Origin: Rhodospirillaceae bacterium
GTDB taxonomy: Bacteria > Pseudomonadota > Alphaproteobacteria > Dongiales > Dongiaceae
Length of the DNA: 33,461 nucleotides
NCBI GenBank assembly: GCA_016794165.1
Contig: JAEUKV010000253.1
Location: 1 to 33,461 of the forward strand
Direction of reading: 5' to 3'
Below, one piece after another: positions 24,400-32,271 of the stretch. A program made the translations under genes and the position numbers. Under the pieces are notes generated by a model. The model saw only the letters and a program-made list of their open reading frames with translations, made no database searches and had not been told where the DNA came from. Each line of letters starts with the position of its first letter. Positions within the stretch are counted from its first letter, which is position 1.

Positions 24400-24406
24400 C
24401 GACGCA

Positions 24407-25042
24407 TCACTTGTTCGGCTGCGGTGTCACGCGCAGATACGGCTTGATCTTCTTGTAGCCCTTGGGAAACAGCTTGTCGGCCTCGGCATCGGGAATGCTG
24501 GGCGGGATAATGCAATCCTGTCCGTCCCGCCAGTTGACCGGGGTCGCCACCTTGAAACCCGCCGTCAGCTGCAGGGAATCGAGTACCCTGAGGATCTCGT
24601 CGAAATTGCGCCCGGTGCTCATCGGATAGGTGATCTGCAGCTTGATCTTCTTGTCCGGCCCGATGACGAAGACCGAGCGCACGGTGAAGGTCTCGTCGGT
24701 ATTCGGATGGATCATGTCATAGAGCTGCGAAACCTTGCGGTCGGCATCGGCCAGCAGCGGGAAGTTAAGGGCATGGCCCTGGGTTTCCTGGATGTCGCCG
24801 ATCCAGGCGAGGTGATCCTTGACCGGGTCGACGCTGAGACCAATCACCTTGGTATTGCGCTTGTCGAATTCCGGCTTCAGCCGCGCGACCTCGCCCAACT
24901 CGGTGGTACAGACCGGGGTGAAGTCCCGAGGGTGCGAGAACAGGATGCACCAGGAATTGCCGATGAAGTCGTGGAACTTGATCCTGCCGTCGGTCGAATC
25001 CTGCTCGAAATCCGGGGCGGTATCGCCGAGTCGAAGTGTCAT
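24407..25042 (-). CDS. 1-Cys peroxiredoxin (Prx6 family)
   Basis: A 211-residue cytosolic peroxidase that reduces hydrogen peroxide and organic hydroperoxides. The peroxidatic cysteine is Cys45 in DFTPVCTTELG. The C-terminal block WRDGQDCIIPP, then FPKGYKKIKPYLRVTPQP, is diagnostic of the Prx6 group rather than AhpC. Such enzymes lack a resolving cysteine and rely on glutathione or another thiol for recycling. It follows the nitrilase gene by 33 bases on the same strand as glutaredoxin 3, which would be a plausible reductant route. Confidence 0.95.
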   Translation of the reverse strand: MTLRLGDTAPDFEQDSTDGRIKFHDFIGNSWCILFSHPRDFTPVCTTELGEVARLKPEFDKRNTKVIGLSVDPVKDHLAWIGDIQETQGHALNFPLLADADRKVSQLYDMIHPNTDETFTVRSVFVIGPDKKIKLQITYPMSTGRNFDEILRVLDSLQLTAGFKVATPVNWRDGQDCIIPPSIPDAEADKLFPKGYKKIKPYLRVTPQPNK

Positions 25043-25075
25043 GGGGCGTCCTCCTTCCTGTCTGGTTTGCGCCGG

Positions 25076-25939
25076 TTACTCGCCGGCCGCGCTGAGCGCT
25101 GCCTGCGGCTTGGCAAAGCTGCGGTCGTGGGTAAGGGCCGGCACGGCATGGCGCGCCTTCGCCGCCAGGCCGGTGTCGATCTCGCAGGTCACCACACCGA
25201 CATCCCAGCCGGCATCGGCCAGTACCTGGCCCCAGGGATCGATGATCAGCGAATGACCATAGGTGGCGCGACCCTCGGCATGGGTGCCGGTCTGCGCGGC
25301 GGCGAACATGAAGCAGCCGGTCTCGATGGCGCGGGCGCGCAGCAGCACATGCCAGTGCGCCTCGCCGGTCGGCACGGTGAAGGCGGCGGGGCCTGTCAGC
25401 ATCGTGGCACCGGCCTGGGCGAGGGCGCGGTGCAGATAGGCGAAGCGCACGTCATAACAGATGGTGAGGCCCAATCCGCCCCAGGGTGTCGCCGCGATCA
25501 CCGCCTCGCGGCCCGGCCGCACCTGTGCCGATTCGCGGTGGCTCTCGCCGGTCGGCAGGTCGACATCGAACATGTGGATCTTGTCGTAGCGGGCAACCAC
25601 CGCGCCGGTCGGGTCGAAGACGAACTGGCGGTTGGCGATGCGGCTTTCCTCGGCCCTTACCGGCATCGAGCCGATGACCAGCCAGATGCCGAGATCCCGG
25701 GCAAGGTCACCGAACACCGCAAGTCCCGGATGCTCCGCCTCGTGGGGGGACTTGGCCAGCGCCGCCTTCTTGTCGGGCTCGATGATGGTGGTGTTTTCCG
25801 GCGTCACCACCAGTTGCGCACCCTGGGCGTGGGCGGCGCGAATGAGATCGCTGGCGGCGGCGATATTGGGCGCGACGTCGCGGCCCGAATTCATCTGCAC
25901 ACAGGCGGCACGAAAGACGATGCCCTGGTTCGCGCTCAT
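25076..25939 (-). CDS. Nitrilase-superfamily amidase, Nit1/Nit2-like
   Basis: A 287-residue carbon-nitrogen hydrolase with the complete catalytic triad: Glu48 (TPENTT), Lys120 (YDKIHMFDVD) and Cys161 (TICYDVRF). The KIHMFDVDLP sequence and overall length fit the Nit branch, whose characterised members hydrolyse deaminated glutathione or omega-amidase substrates such as 2-oxoglutaramate. It lies 60 bases after the glutaredoxin gene and 33 before the peroxiredoxin gene. That placement supports a glutathione-repair job, but the exact substrate is an inference. Confidence 0.9.
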   Translation of the reverse strand: MSANQGIVFRAACVQMNSGRDVAPNIAAASDLIRAAHAQGAQLVVTPENTTIIEPDKKAALAKSPHEAEHPGLAVFGDLARDLGIWLVIGSMPVRAEESRIANRQFVFDPTGAVVARYDKIHMFDVDLPTGESHRESAQVRPGREAVIAATPWGGLGLTICYDVRFAYLHRALAQAGATMLTGPAAFTVPTGEAHWHVLLRARAIETGCFMFAAAQTGTHAEGRATYGHSLIIDPWGQVLADAGWDVGVVTCEIDTGLAAKARHAVPALTHDRSFAKPQAALSAAGE

Positions 25940-25999
25940 GGAATAGACTCCTGTTCGTTCGAACCGCCCGCCGTACCCCGGTTGTCCGGGCGGGCCGCC

Positions 26000-26263
26000 C
26001 TAGCCGCCGGATTGCAGGAGCGGTTCAAGCTTGCCGGCCCGGTCCAGGGCATAGAGTTCGTCGCAGCCACCGATATGGCGGTCGTCGATGAAGATCTGCG
26101 GCACCGAGGAGCGCCCGCCGGCGCGCGCGCGCATCTGTTCGCGCAGCTTGCCGTCGGCCATGACATCGATTTCCGTAAAATCGACGCCGCGTTCCTGCAG
26201 CAGCTTCTTGGCGCGGTAGCAATAGCCGCAAAGCATGGTGGTATAGATCTCGATCTTCGCCAT
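26000..26263 (-). CDS. grxC: Glutaredoxin 3
   Basis: An 87-residue thioredoxin-fold oxidoreductase that reduces disulfides and glutathionylated proteins with glutathione. The active site is Cys12-Gly-Tyr-Cys15, preceded by IEIYTTML. The cis-proline segment is SVPQIFIDDRHIGGCDEL, which also supplies glutathione contacts. The size is standard for GrxC. The sequence downstream of the active site is unremarkable. It is flanked by comF upstream and the amidase gene downstream, all in the same direction. Confidence 0.96.
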   Translation of the reverse strand: MAKIEIYTTMLCGYCYRAKKLLQERGVDFTEIDVMADGKLREQMRARAGGRSSVPQIFIDDRHIGGCDELYALDRAGKLEPLLQSGG

Positions 26264-26371
26264 TTACACTCCGACCCGATCAATTACCTGACGGCAAGCC
26301 GATGCCGACGGAGAACACCGGTAATGTCTGTCTTTGCGCCCGCCTTGACAAGGGGGCGCCAGCCGTCGCCG

Positions 26372-27136
26372 TCAGGAAACCGCGACCACGCGGGCCAGAG
26401 CGAGCACATCCACGCCGCATGCCCCTGCCTGCCGCAGGGTTTTGGCGCAGGCGGTCGCCGTGGCGCCGGTGGTCAGAACATCGTCGATCAGCAGGATCCG
26501 GTGCCCGGCCACGTCGCCCAGCCGGCGCGGATGCACGGCGAAGGCGCCGGCGACGTTGCGCTGGCGTGCCAACCGGCCCAGCCGCCCCTGCTTGGGTGTT
26601 GCCCGGTGCCGTACCAGGAGGTCGGGTACCACCTTCCGGCCGCATTGCCGGCCGAGTCCCAGCGCGAGGAGTGCGGCCTGGTTGTAGCGGCGGGTGAACA
26701 AGCGCGACCAATGCAGCGGCACTGGCACGATGAGGTCCGCTTCTGCCACCAGTTCGGCGCCGGCCCGGGCCAGCCAAGCCGCGAAGGCCGGCGCCGACGC
26801 CGTTCTGTCGGCATGCTTGAAAGCCAGGATCAGGTCGCGGCTGTTCTCGTCGTAGCGAAAAACGGCGCGAGCCCGGTCGAAGGCAGGGGGTGCCGCGGCG
26901 CAGGCGCCGCAGAGCGACCCCGGACCCTGATCGAACTCAAACGGCAGGCCGCAGCACGCGCAGCCCGGCGGGGTGATGAACCGCAACCCCTGCCAGCAGG
27001 TCGGGCAGACCCCGCCCTGGGAATCCACCAGACCGCCACATTTCAGGCAACGTGGCGGCAGCACCGCGTCGACCAGGCGAGTCGCCGCGGCCTGCAACCA
27101 GGGGCGCAGGGGTGCCAGACTTTCCATGAAGCCCAT
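26372..27136 (-). CDS. comF: ComF-family phosphoribosyltransferase-like protein
   Basis: A 254-residue protein with two N-terminal zinc-binding cysteine clusters (RCLKCGG, VCPTCWQG, then CACCG and LCGACAA) and a phosphoribosyltransferase domain ending in the PRPP-loop motif LLIDDVLTTGATATAC. ComF proteins take part in DNA uptake in competent bacteria and are widespread in non-competent ones, where the role is unclear. The start may be the ATG at 27136 or 27127, and neither has a clear ribosome binding site. The 108-base gap to grxC leaves room for a second promoter. Confidence 0.9.
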   Translation of the reverse strand: MGFMESLAPLRPWLQAAATRLVDAVLPPRCLKCGGLVDSQGGVCPTCWQGLRFITPPGCACCGLPFEFDQGPGSLCGACAAAPPAFDRARAVFRYDENSRDLILAFKHADRTASAPAFAAWLARAGAELVAEADLIVPVPLHWSRLFTRRYNQAALLALGLGRQCGRKVVPDLLVRHRATPKQGRLGRLARQRNVAGAFAVHPRRLGDVAGHRILLIDDVLTTGATATACAKTLRQAGACGVDVLALARVVAVS

Positions 27137-27191
27137 TGAGGCAATCTGCCTTGGCGAAGTCAACGTGGCTGGGAGGCCGCGAGGCCGATGG

Positions 27192-27246
27192 CTTGCCGCC
27201 CATCGAAGCTTGCCGCCATTGAAACTTGCCGCCATTGAAACTTGCC
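27192..27246. repeat. Short tandem repeat, 16-base unit
   Basis: The unit CTTGCCGCCATTGAAA is present in two perfect adjacent copies (27209-27224 and 27225-27240), preceded by one imperfect copy (27192-27208) and followed by a six-base partial copy. It occupies the divergent intergenic space between comF and the NDUFAF5-like gene and so overlaps the promoter region of one or both. Confidence 0.85.
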
Positions 27247-27276
27247 GGGCGCGGTCCGATCGGGTTACTGAGCGCC

Positions 27277-28209
27277 ATGACCCAGCTCGACCCGGCGGAC
27301 CAGGCCCAGATTTTCGACCGCGCGCAACTGCGCCGGCAACGCCGCCGCGCCGGGCCAGAATTCCCGCAGCACGACTTCCTGTTCCGGGAACTTGCCGAGC
27401 GCCTGCTCGACCGGCTGGCCGACGTTACCCATGGTTTCCCCCTCGCGGTCGATCTGTCGCCCGTGCCCGGACAGCTAAGGGCGCTCGCGGCGTCGCTCGC
27501 TCTTCCGGCTGACCGCATCACGGCCTGGTTGGAGGCGCCCGGAGACGCAAAGCTGATCGGCGATCCAGCGGGGACCGCCGCCTGGCGCATCGCCTGCGAT
27601 GAGGAGGCCCTGCCATTTCGCGACGGCAGCCTGGACCTCGTCCTTTCCTGTCTGGGCCTGCATTGGATCAACGATCTTCCCGGCGCGCTGCTGCAAATTC
27701 GCCGGGCGCTAAAGCCCGACGGCTTGTTCCTCGGCGTGATGCTGGGTGGCGAAACACTGGTGGAGTTGCGGCAATGCCTGATGGAGGCGGAACTGGCGGA
27801 AACCGGCGGCGCCGGGCCGCGCGTGGCACCGATGGTCGGCCTGCGCGATGCCGCCGGGTTGCTGCAGCGAGCCGGCTTCGCACTGCCGGTTGCCGATGTC
27901 GAGACCATCACGCTCACCTACCCCGATGCACTGGCATTGATGCGCGACTTGCGCGGCATGGGCGAGGGGAACGCCCTGCGCGGCCGCCAGCGTCACCCCA
28001 CCGGGCGGCGCATCATCGCGCGGGCCGCGTCACTCTACGCCGCACGCCATGCCGGGGGCGACGGCCGCGTCCGGGCCACGATCCAGGCCCTGTTTCTGAC
28101 CGGCTGGGCACCCGATCCCCGCCAGCAGCAGCCAGCCCGGCGCGGCAGCGGCGAGGTCAATCTGGGCGACGTCCTGGCTGGCCCGCGCGGGAGGCCGGAT
28201 CAGTCGTGA
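27277..28209 (+). CDS. NDUFAF5-like methyltransferase-fold protein (complex I assembly)
   Basis: A 310-residue protein that aligns along its length with mitochondrial NDUFAF5. Shared features are IFDR followed by a basic stretch at the start, LVLSCLGLHWINDLPGAL, RRALKPDGLFLGVMLGGET, LRGMGEGNALRGR and a C-terminal TGWAPDPRQQQPARRGS. Human NDUFAF5 hydroxylates an arginine of the complex I subunit NDUFS7, although its fold is that of a SAM methyltransferase. Here motif I reads AVDLSPVPGQL instead of the usual LDLGCGxG, so cofactor binding may be altered. The ATG at 27277 is the first that fits the family N terminus. It overlaps the convergent FecR-domain gene by ten bases. Confidence 0.85.
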   Translation: MTQLDPADQAQIFDRAQLRRQRRRAGPEFPQHDFLFRELAERLLDRLADVTHGFPLAVDLSPVPGQLRALAASLALPADRITAWLEAPGDAKLIGDPAGTAAWRIACDEEALPFRDGSLDLVLSCLGLHWINDLPGALLQIRRALKPDGLFLGVMLGGETLVELRQCLMEAELAETGGAGPRVAPMVGLRDAAGLLQRAGFALPVADVETITLTYPDALALMRDLRGMGEGNALRGRQRHPTGRRIIARAASLYAARHAGGDGRVRATIQALFLTGWAPDPRQQQPARRGSGEVNLGDVLAGPRGRPDQS

Positions 28210-28874
28210 TTGCTGCTGCCGCCGGAGCGGGAATCGCCGCCTCGGTTGCGCTGCAGGTTCGTGGCATTGCGCCAGCCGCCATCGACGATGGCGTCGGCAA
28301 CCGACAGGATCTGATCCAGCACGTCGATTCCATCAGGTGAAACGAGTGCGCTCTGCCCGGCGACAAGGTCGACTGGTGCGCCACCGCCCTTCGGTGTCAC
28401 GGTGACGAGACCGGAAAGCAGCGCAATGATCGAATTGCCGTTCGGCCGCACGCCGATCAGCAGCGTGGTGCCGCGCAGGGCGATGGTGGCGATCGGCGTA
28501 TCGATGCGGATGTTCTGCGCCGGCAGAACACCGGTGACCCAGCGGAACGCGCCGCGACTCAGGGTGACCAGGGCCTCGCCGCTCTCGGCGTCCGAATCGA
28601 AGACGAAACTGTCGATCAGGATATCGGATTGAGCGCCCAGGGTGAGACTCGAGCCATCGACGAAGCCGATCTCGATCGCGCTGTTGCTGGCGGTCTCGAT
28701 GCGCTCGTTGAACTCGACTGCGTCACGCGGCTGTTTCGGCGCCCGGCTGCCCGCGGGCGGCGTGCCATAGGCGGTGTTCTGGATTTTCTGAACCAGACCG
28801 ACCGGTTCGGCCACGGCTGGCAACGCAGTACCCAGAACGAGGCCGCACAGAAAGGCTGCAACGACGTAGCGCAT
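28200..28874 (-). CDS. Secreted FecR-domain protein
   Basis: A 224-residue protein with a signal peptide (residues 1-22, cleavage probably after AVA). A FecR beta domain follows, recognisable by ETASNSAIEIGFVDGSSLTLG and RIDTPIATIALRGTTLLIG. The C terminus is low-complexity and rich in Asn, Arg, Gly and Ser. It has no transmembrane anchor of the kind that links FecR sensors to sigma factors, and no ECF sigma factor is nearby, so it is a stand-alone periplasmic FecR protein of unknown role. The ATG at 28874 follows a G-rich CTGGGGGT stretch. Confidence 0.88.
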   Translation of the reverse strand: MRYVVAAFLCGLVLGTALPAVAEPVGLVQKIQNTAYGTPPAGSRAPKQPRDAVEFNERIETASNSAIEIGFVDGSSLTLGAQSDILIDSFVFDSDAESGEALVTLSRGAFRWVTGVLPAQNIRIDTPIATIALRGTTLLIGVRPNGNSIIALLSGLVTVTPKGGGAPVDLVAGQSALVSPDGIDVLDQILSVADAIVDGGWRNATNLQRNRGGDSRSGGSSNHD

Positions 28875-28923
28875 GAATACCCCCAGGACGGCAGATCGCT
28901 GTGCGGAAATCGCCGCTGCGATC

Positions 28924-29343
28924 TCACAGCAAATCGCACAGCATGGCAATAAGTGGTTTGTCGGCGGGCGGCATTGGGTAGTCGCCGAGCCGGGTCGGCC
29001 TGACCCAGGTCAATTGCTGCCCCTCGCGCGGCTGCACCTGGCCGTCCCAGCGCCGGCAGACATAAAGGGGCATCAGCAAATGAAAGCTCTCATAGCTGTG
29101 CGAAGCAAAGGTGAGGGGGGCGAGGCAACTTTCCTTGACGTCGATTCCGAGTTCCTCGTGCAGCTCGCGGATGAGGGCTGCCTCCGGTGTTTCACCGTCA
29201 TGCACCTTGCCGCCGGGGAACTCCCACAGTCCGGCCATGCTCTTGCCTGGCGGGCGTTGCGCCAGCAGCACGCGGCCGTCGCTGTCGACCAGCGCCACCG
29301 CTACCACCAGCACCATGCGCGGCGGGGCTGGCAACGGACTCAT
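28924..29343 (-). CDS. mutT: MutT-type Nudix hydrolase (8-oxo-dGTP diphosphatase)
   Basis: A 139-residue Nudix protein. The Nudix box begins at GGKVHDGETPEAALI and continues RELHEELGI, with the full GX5EX7REUXEEXGU pattern. The preceding LLAQRPPGKSMAGLWEFPG is typical of the MutT branch that removes 8-oxo-dGTP from the nucleotide pool. The ATG overlaps the stop of the acetyltransferase gene as ATGA. It is the last gene of the argJ operon. Confidence 0.93.
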   Translation of the reverse strand: MSPLPAPPRMVLVVAVALVDSDGRVLLAQRPPGKSMAGLWEFPGGKVHDGETPEAALIRELHEELGIDVKESCLAPLTFASHSYESFHLLMPLYVCRRWDGQVQPREGQQLTWVRPTRLGDYPMPPADKPLIAMLCDLL

Positions 29344-29927
29344 TGCGCCGCGCGCTCTTGTGCTTGCCACCACTCGCTGCTGCGCAGGCGGCGATGAATC
29401 ACCGGCAGCGGCAGGTTCTGCGCGCGCGAGTGTATCTCGCCGGTGCCGCTGATCGAAAAGCCGATCTTCTCCAGAACCCGGTGCGAGGCGTCGTTGATGG
29501 TGACGGCGGACGCGATGAGCGAGGGGAGCCGATAGGTTTCGAAAGCAAGGCGCACCACCCGCGCCGCGGCCTCGGTGGCATAGCCGTGGCCCCAGTATTC
29601 CTTGCCGATCCAATAGCCGAGTTCCGGGCCGTCCGGCGTCTTCTGCAATCCGACGCAACCGATTAGCAACCCATCTTTCTTGCATTCGATGCCGAAGACC
29701 ACCGCGCCGTCAGGGTCACCGGGAAATCGATCCTTGGCGCCGGGTGAGGCTTCCTGGGTCGAGACAAATTCTTCGGCCATTTTCTGATCGTATGGATGCG
29801 GGATCGTCGCCGTATATCGCGCCACCTCGAAGTCGTTGACCAGCAGCACGATGCGCGGTGCGTCCGCCGCCCGCAGCGGCCGCAGCACCAGGCGCTCGGT
29901 CGCCAGATCAGGAGCGGTAGTCAGCAT
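29340..29927 (-). CDS. GNAT-family N-acetyltransferase (RimJ/RimL-like)
   Basis: A 195-residue acetyltransferase. The opening LATERLVLRPLRAADAP, the acetyl-CoA-binding region around GYWIGKEYWGHGYATEAA and the ASHRVLEKIGF motif are those of RimJ/RimL-type GNATs, which acetylate protein N termini or small amines. The start at 29927 lies inside argJ, overlapping it by 20 bases, and the stop overlaps the mutT start, so all three are translationally linked. The substrate is not known. Confidence 0.9.
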   Translation of the reverse strand: MLTTAPDLATERLVLRPLRAADAPRIVLLVNDFEVARYTATIPHPYDQKMAEEFVSTQEASPGAKDRFPGDPDGAVVFGIECKKDGLLIGCVGLQKTPDGPELGYWIGKEYWGHGYATEAAARVVRLAFETYRLPSLIASAVTINDASHRVLEKIGFSISGTGEIHSRAQNLPLPVIHRRLRSSEWWQAQERAAQ

Positions 29928-31143
29928 TGATTTCGATGTAGCGATGGGTGAGATCGCAGGTCCACACCCGCGCCTTGCCCGCGCCGACGCCGACATCGAT
30001 GGCGATGCGCACGTCGCGGGTTTTGATATGGGCGGCTACGGGTGCCTCGTCGTAATCGGCGCGGCGCTGGCCGTTGCGCGTGATCTCGACCCCGCCGATG
30101 CTGATCGAAAGCTTGTCGCGATCTGCCTTCTCGCCGGATTTGCCCACCGCCATGACGATGCGGCCCCAGTTTGCGTCCTCACCGGCGATGGCCGTCTTCA
30201 CCAGCGGCGAATTGGCAACGGCCAGGCCGATACGCCGCGCCGCGGCCGCGCTGGCCGCGCCGGTGACGTCGATGGTGATCAGCTTCTCGGCCCCTTCGCC
30301 GTCCTGCACCACCTGTACGGCAAGGTCGGTCAGCAGCGATTCAAGTGCCGCGCGGAACTCCTTGAGCAGCGGGTCGCCGGCGGAGGCGGGCTTCTTGTGC
30401 TTGGCACCCTGGCCGGTCGCGGCGAGGAGCAGCGTGTCGCTGGTCGAGGTATCGCTGTCGACCGTGATGCAGTTGAACGAGCGGTCAGCCGCCTTTTTCA
30501 GCAACGTCTGCAGAATCGGCGCCGGCAACCTGGCGTCGGTGACGACGAAGGACAGCATGGTCGCCATGTCCGGCGCGATCATGCCGGAGCCCTTGGCGAT
30601 TCCGTGGATGGTCACCTCAACACCGCCGATCTTCGCCGTACGATAGGCGACCTTGGGGAAGGTGTCCGTTGTCATGATGGCGCGCGCGGCCGCGTCCCAT
30701 GCATCGGCCTTCAACGCGCGCACCAGGGCCGGCAGGTTCTCGGTGATGCGTGCATCGTTGAGCGGCTCGCCGATGACGCCGGTGGAGGCGAGATAGACCT
30801 CGTTCGGCTTGCAGCCCAGCGCCTTGGCCGTTGCCTTCAGGCAGCGCTCGGCCGATTGCACGCCGAGTTTTCCGGTAAAGGCGTTGGCATTGCCGGCATT
30901 CACCAGGATCGCCCGGGCCCGCCCGCCCTTAAGGTGTTTGCGGCAGATGTCGACGGGTGCCGAGCGCGTGAGGGAGCGGGTGAGCACCCCTGCAATCGTC
31001 GTACCGGGCGCCAGCTCCATCAGCATGACGTCGGTGCGTCCCTGGTAGCGCACCCCGCAGGCGCGCGCGGCGAGGCGTACGCCGGAGAGCGAGGGCAGTT
31101 GATGGAACACATTCGGTGCGAGCGGCGAAACCTTGGCGCCCAT
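29908..31143 (-). CDS. argJ: Bifunctional glutamate N-acetyltransferase/amino-acid acetyltransferase
   Basis: A 411-residue enzyme of arginine synthesis. It recycles the acetyl group from N-acetylornithine to glutamate and may also make N-acetylglutamate from acetyl-CoA. The self-cleavage site is in MATMLSFVVTDA, with the nucleophile Thr195, which becomes the N terminus of the beta chain. The alpha chain includes ILVNAGNANAFTG and LASTGVIGEPL. The beta chain has FNCITVDSDTSTSDT. Length is normal. It follows the PPIase gene by 38 bases and overlaps the GNAT gene. Confidence 0.97.
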   Translation of the reverse strand: MGAKVSPLAPNVFHQLPSLSGVRLAARACGVRYQGRTDVMLMELAPGTTIAGVLTRSLTRSAPVDICRKHLKGGRARAILVNAGNANAFTGKLGVQSAERCLKATAKALGCKPNEVYLASTGVIGEPLNDARITENLPALVRALKADAWDAAARAIMTTDTFPKVAYRTAKIGGVEVTIHGIAKGSGMIAPDMATMLSFVVTDARLPAPILQTLLKKAADRSFNCITVDSDTSTSDTLLLAATGQGAKHKKPASAGDPLLKEFRAALESLLTDLAVQVVQDGEGAEKLITIDVTGAASAAAARRIGLAVANSPLVKTAIAGEDANWGRIVMAVGKSGEKADRDKLSISIGGVEITRNGQRRADYDEAPVAAHIKTRDVRIAIDVGVGAGKARVWTCDLTHRYIEINADYRS

Positions 31144-31181
31144 CTGTCGTCGACCCTTCTCTCTGACGTTGCCGCGATACC

Positions 31182-32057
31182 CTATTGCTGCGGCTTGGCG
31201 CCGCCGGTGGGATCGATGATTTCCAGCTGGGCGTCCGCCTTGAGGTCCTTGGCGACCTGTTGCCGCAGTTCCTCGGTCAGCTGGACCCGGATTTCCTCGC
31301 GGCGGGAGTCGAGGCTCGGGGGCGCCTTGCTGCGCTCGTCGTCGAGCTTGATGATGTGAAAGCCGAATTGCGACTTGATGGGCTCCTGGCTGATGTCGCC
31401 CTTCTTCATGGCAAAGGCGGCATCGCCGAATTCCTTGACCATGACGTCACGAGTGAACCAGCTGAGATCGCCGCCATTCTTGCCGCTGGCGGTGTCGATG
31501 GATTTCTCCTTGGCGAGCATGGCGAAATCGGCGCCGCCCTGCAGCTCCGCAACTATCGCCTTGGCTTCTTCCTCGGTCTTTACCAGGATATGGCTGGCCC
31601 GGATCTCGCGCTGTTCCGGAACGTCCTTCAGCTCGGCCTCGTAGCGTGCCTTGATCGCCTCATCGGTGACGTTGGTCCTGATGGCGCGCTGAAAGAACAC
31701 TTCGCGGATGGCATTGTCCTCATATTGCTGCAGCAGCGCCTTGACCTCGGGGTCCTCGGCCAAACCATCGGCGCGGCCCTTGGCCGACACCAGTCGCAGG
31801 AAGACCAACCGGTCGAGGAGTTGCGGGAACAGCTGGTCGAAACTGGCCTTGACCTCCGCCGGCAGGTTCTGGGCGGAGTCGATCACATCCTGCCGGGTGA
31901 TGTCCTGGCCGTTGAGGCGGGCCACGACCAGCTTGGGGTCCGGGCCGGTGGCCTCCTGGGCGATGGCCGCGCCCGACACCAGGACGGCGCCGAAGGCGGC
32001 GAGGGCGACCAGCAGGGCGGTGATGCGGGCTGCCGGGCGGAAAGTCTGTCTGACCAT
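31182..32057 (-). CDS. Periplasmic parvulin-type peptidyl-prolyl isomerase
   Basis: A 291-residue protein. Residues 1-31 form a signal peptide (VALAAFGAVLVSGAAIAQ). A helical SurA/PrsA-like chaperone segment follows, then a parvulin (rotamase) domain running from REIRASHILVKTEEEA through GGDLSWFTRD to KSQFGFHIIKLDDE. It should assist folding of exported proteins in the periplasm, and it is divergent from secA across 214 bases. The ATG at 32057 is used although the AAGGA upstream is rather far from it (about 12 bases). It appears to head the argJ operon. Confidence 0.92.
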   Translation of the reverse strand: MVRQTFRPAARITALLVALAAFGAVLVSGAAIAQEATGPDPKLVVARLNGQDITRQDVIDSAQNLPAEVKASFDQLFPQLLDRLVFLRLVSAKGRADGLAEDPEVKALLQQYEDNAIREVFFQRAIRTNVTDEAIKARYEAELKDVPEQREIRASHILVKTEEEAKAIVAELQGGADFAMLAKEKSIDTASGKNGGDLSWFTRDVMVKEFGDAAFAMKKGDISQEPIKSQFGFHIIKLDDERSKAPPSLDSRREEIRVQLTEELRQQVAKDLKADAQLEIIDPTGGAKPQQ

Positions 32058-32203
32058 GGGATTGGGGGTGTCCTTGGACTGCCTATAAAGTGTCGCGGTG
32101 GACCGGTATTCCCGACCCAACCTCGCAAACGCCGGGGACTATGCCGAACGGCCCGCGCCCTTACAAGCGGAAAGGTCAAGGATTTCCGTGGCTTCACCCC
32201 AAG

Positions 32204-32232
32204 TTGACAGGCGCGGCCCCGCAACCTATCTG
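32204..32232 (+). promoter_or_regulatory. Predicted sigma-70-type promoter of secA
   Basis: A perfect TTGACA (32204-32209) is followed after 17 bases by TATCTG (32227-32232). The implied start near 32239 leaves a leader of about 33 bases with AAGG in front of the ATG. The -10 box matches the consensus at only three of six positions. Confidence 0.5.
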
Positions 32233-32271
32233 TTGCCCCAACACAATCCCGATTTTTGAAGGTTTCTGAGC

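Noticed and set aside
24707..27139. 810-codon open frame on the plus strand
   Set aside because: It runs antisense through the peroxiredoxin, amidase, glutaredoxin and comF genes, all with clear motifs. Such long antisense frames are expected in high-G+C DNA, and its translation shows no recognisable domain.
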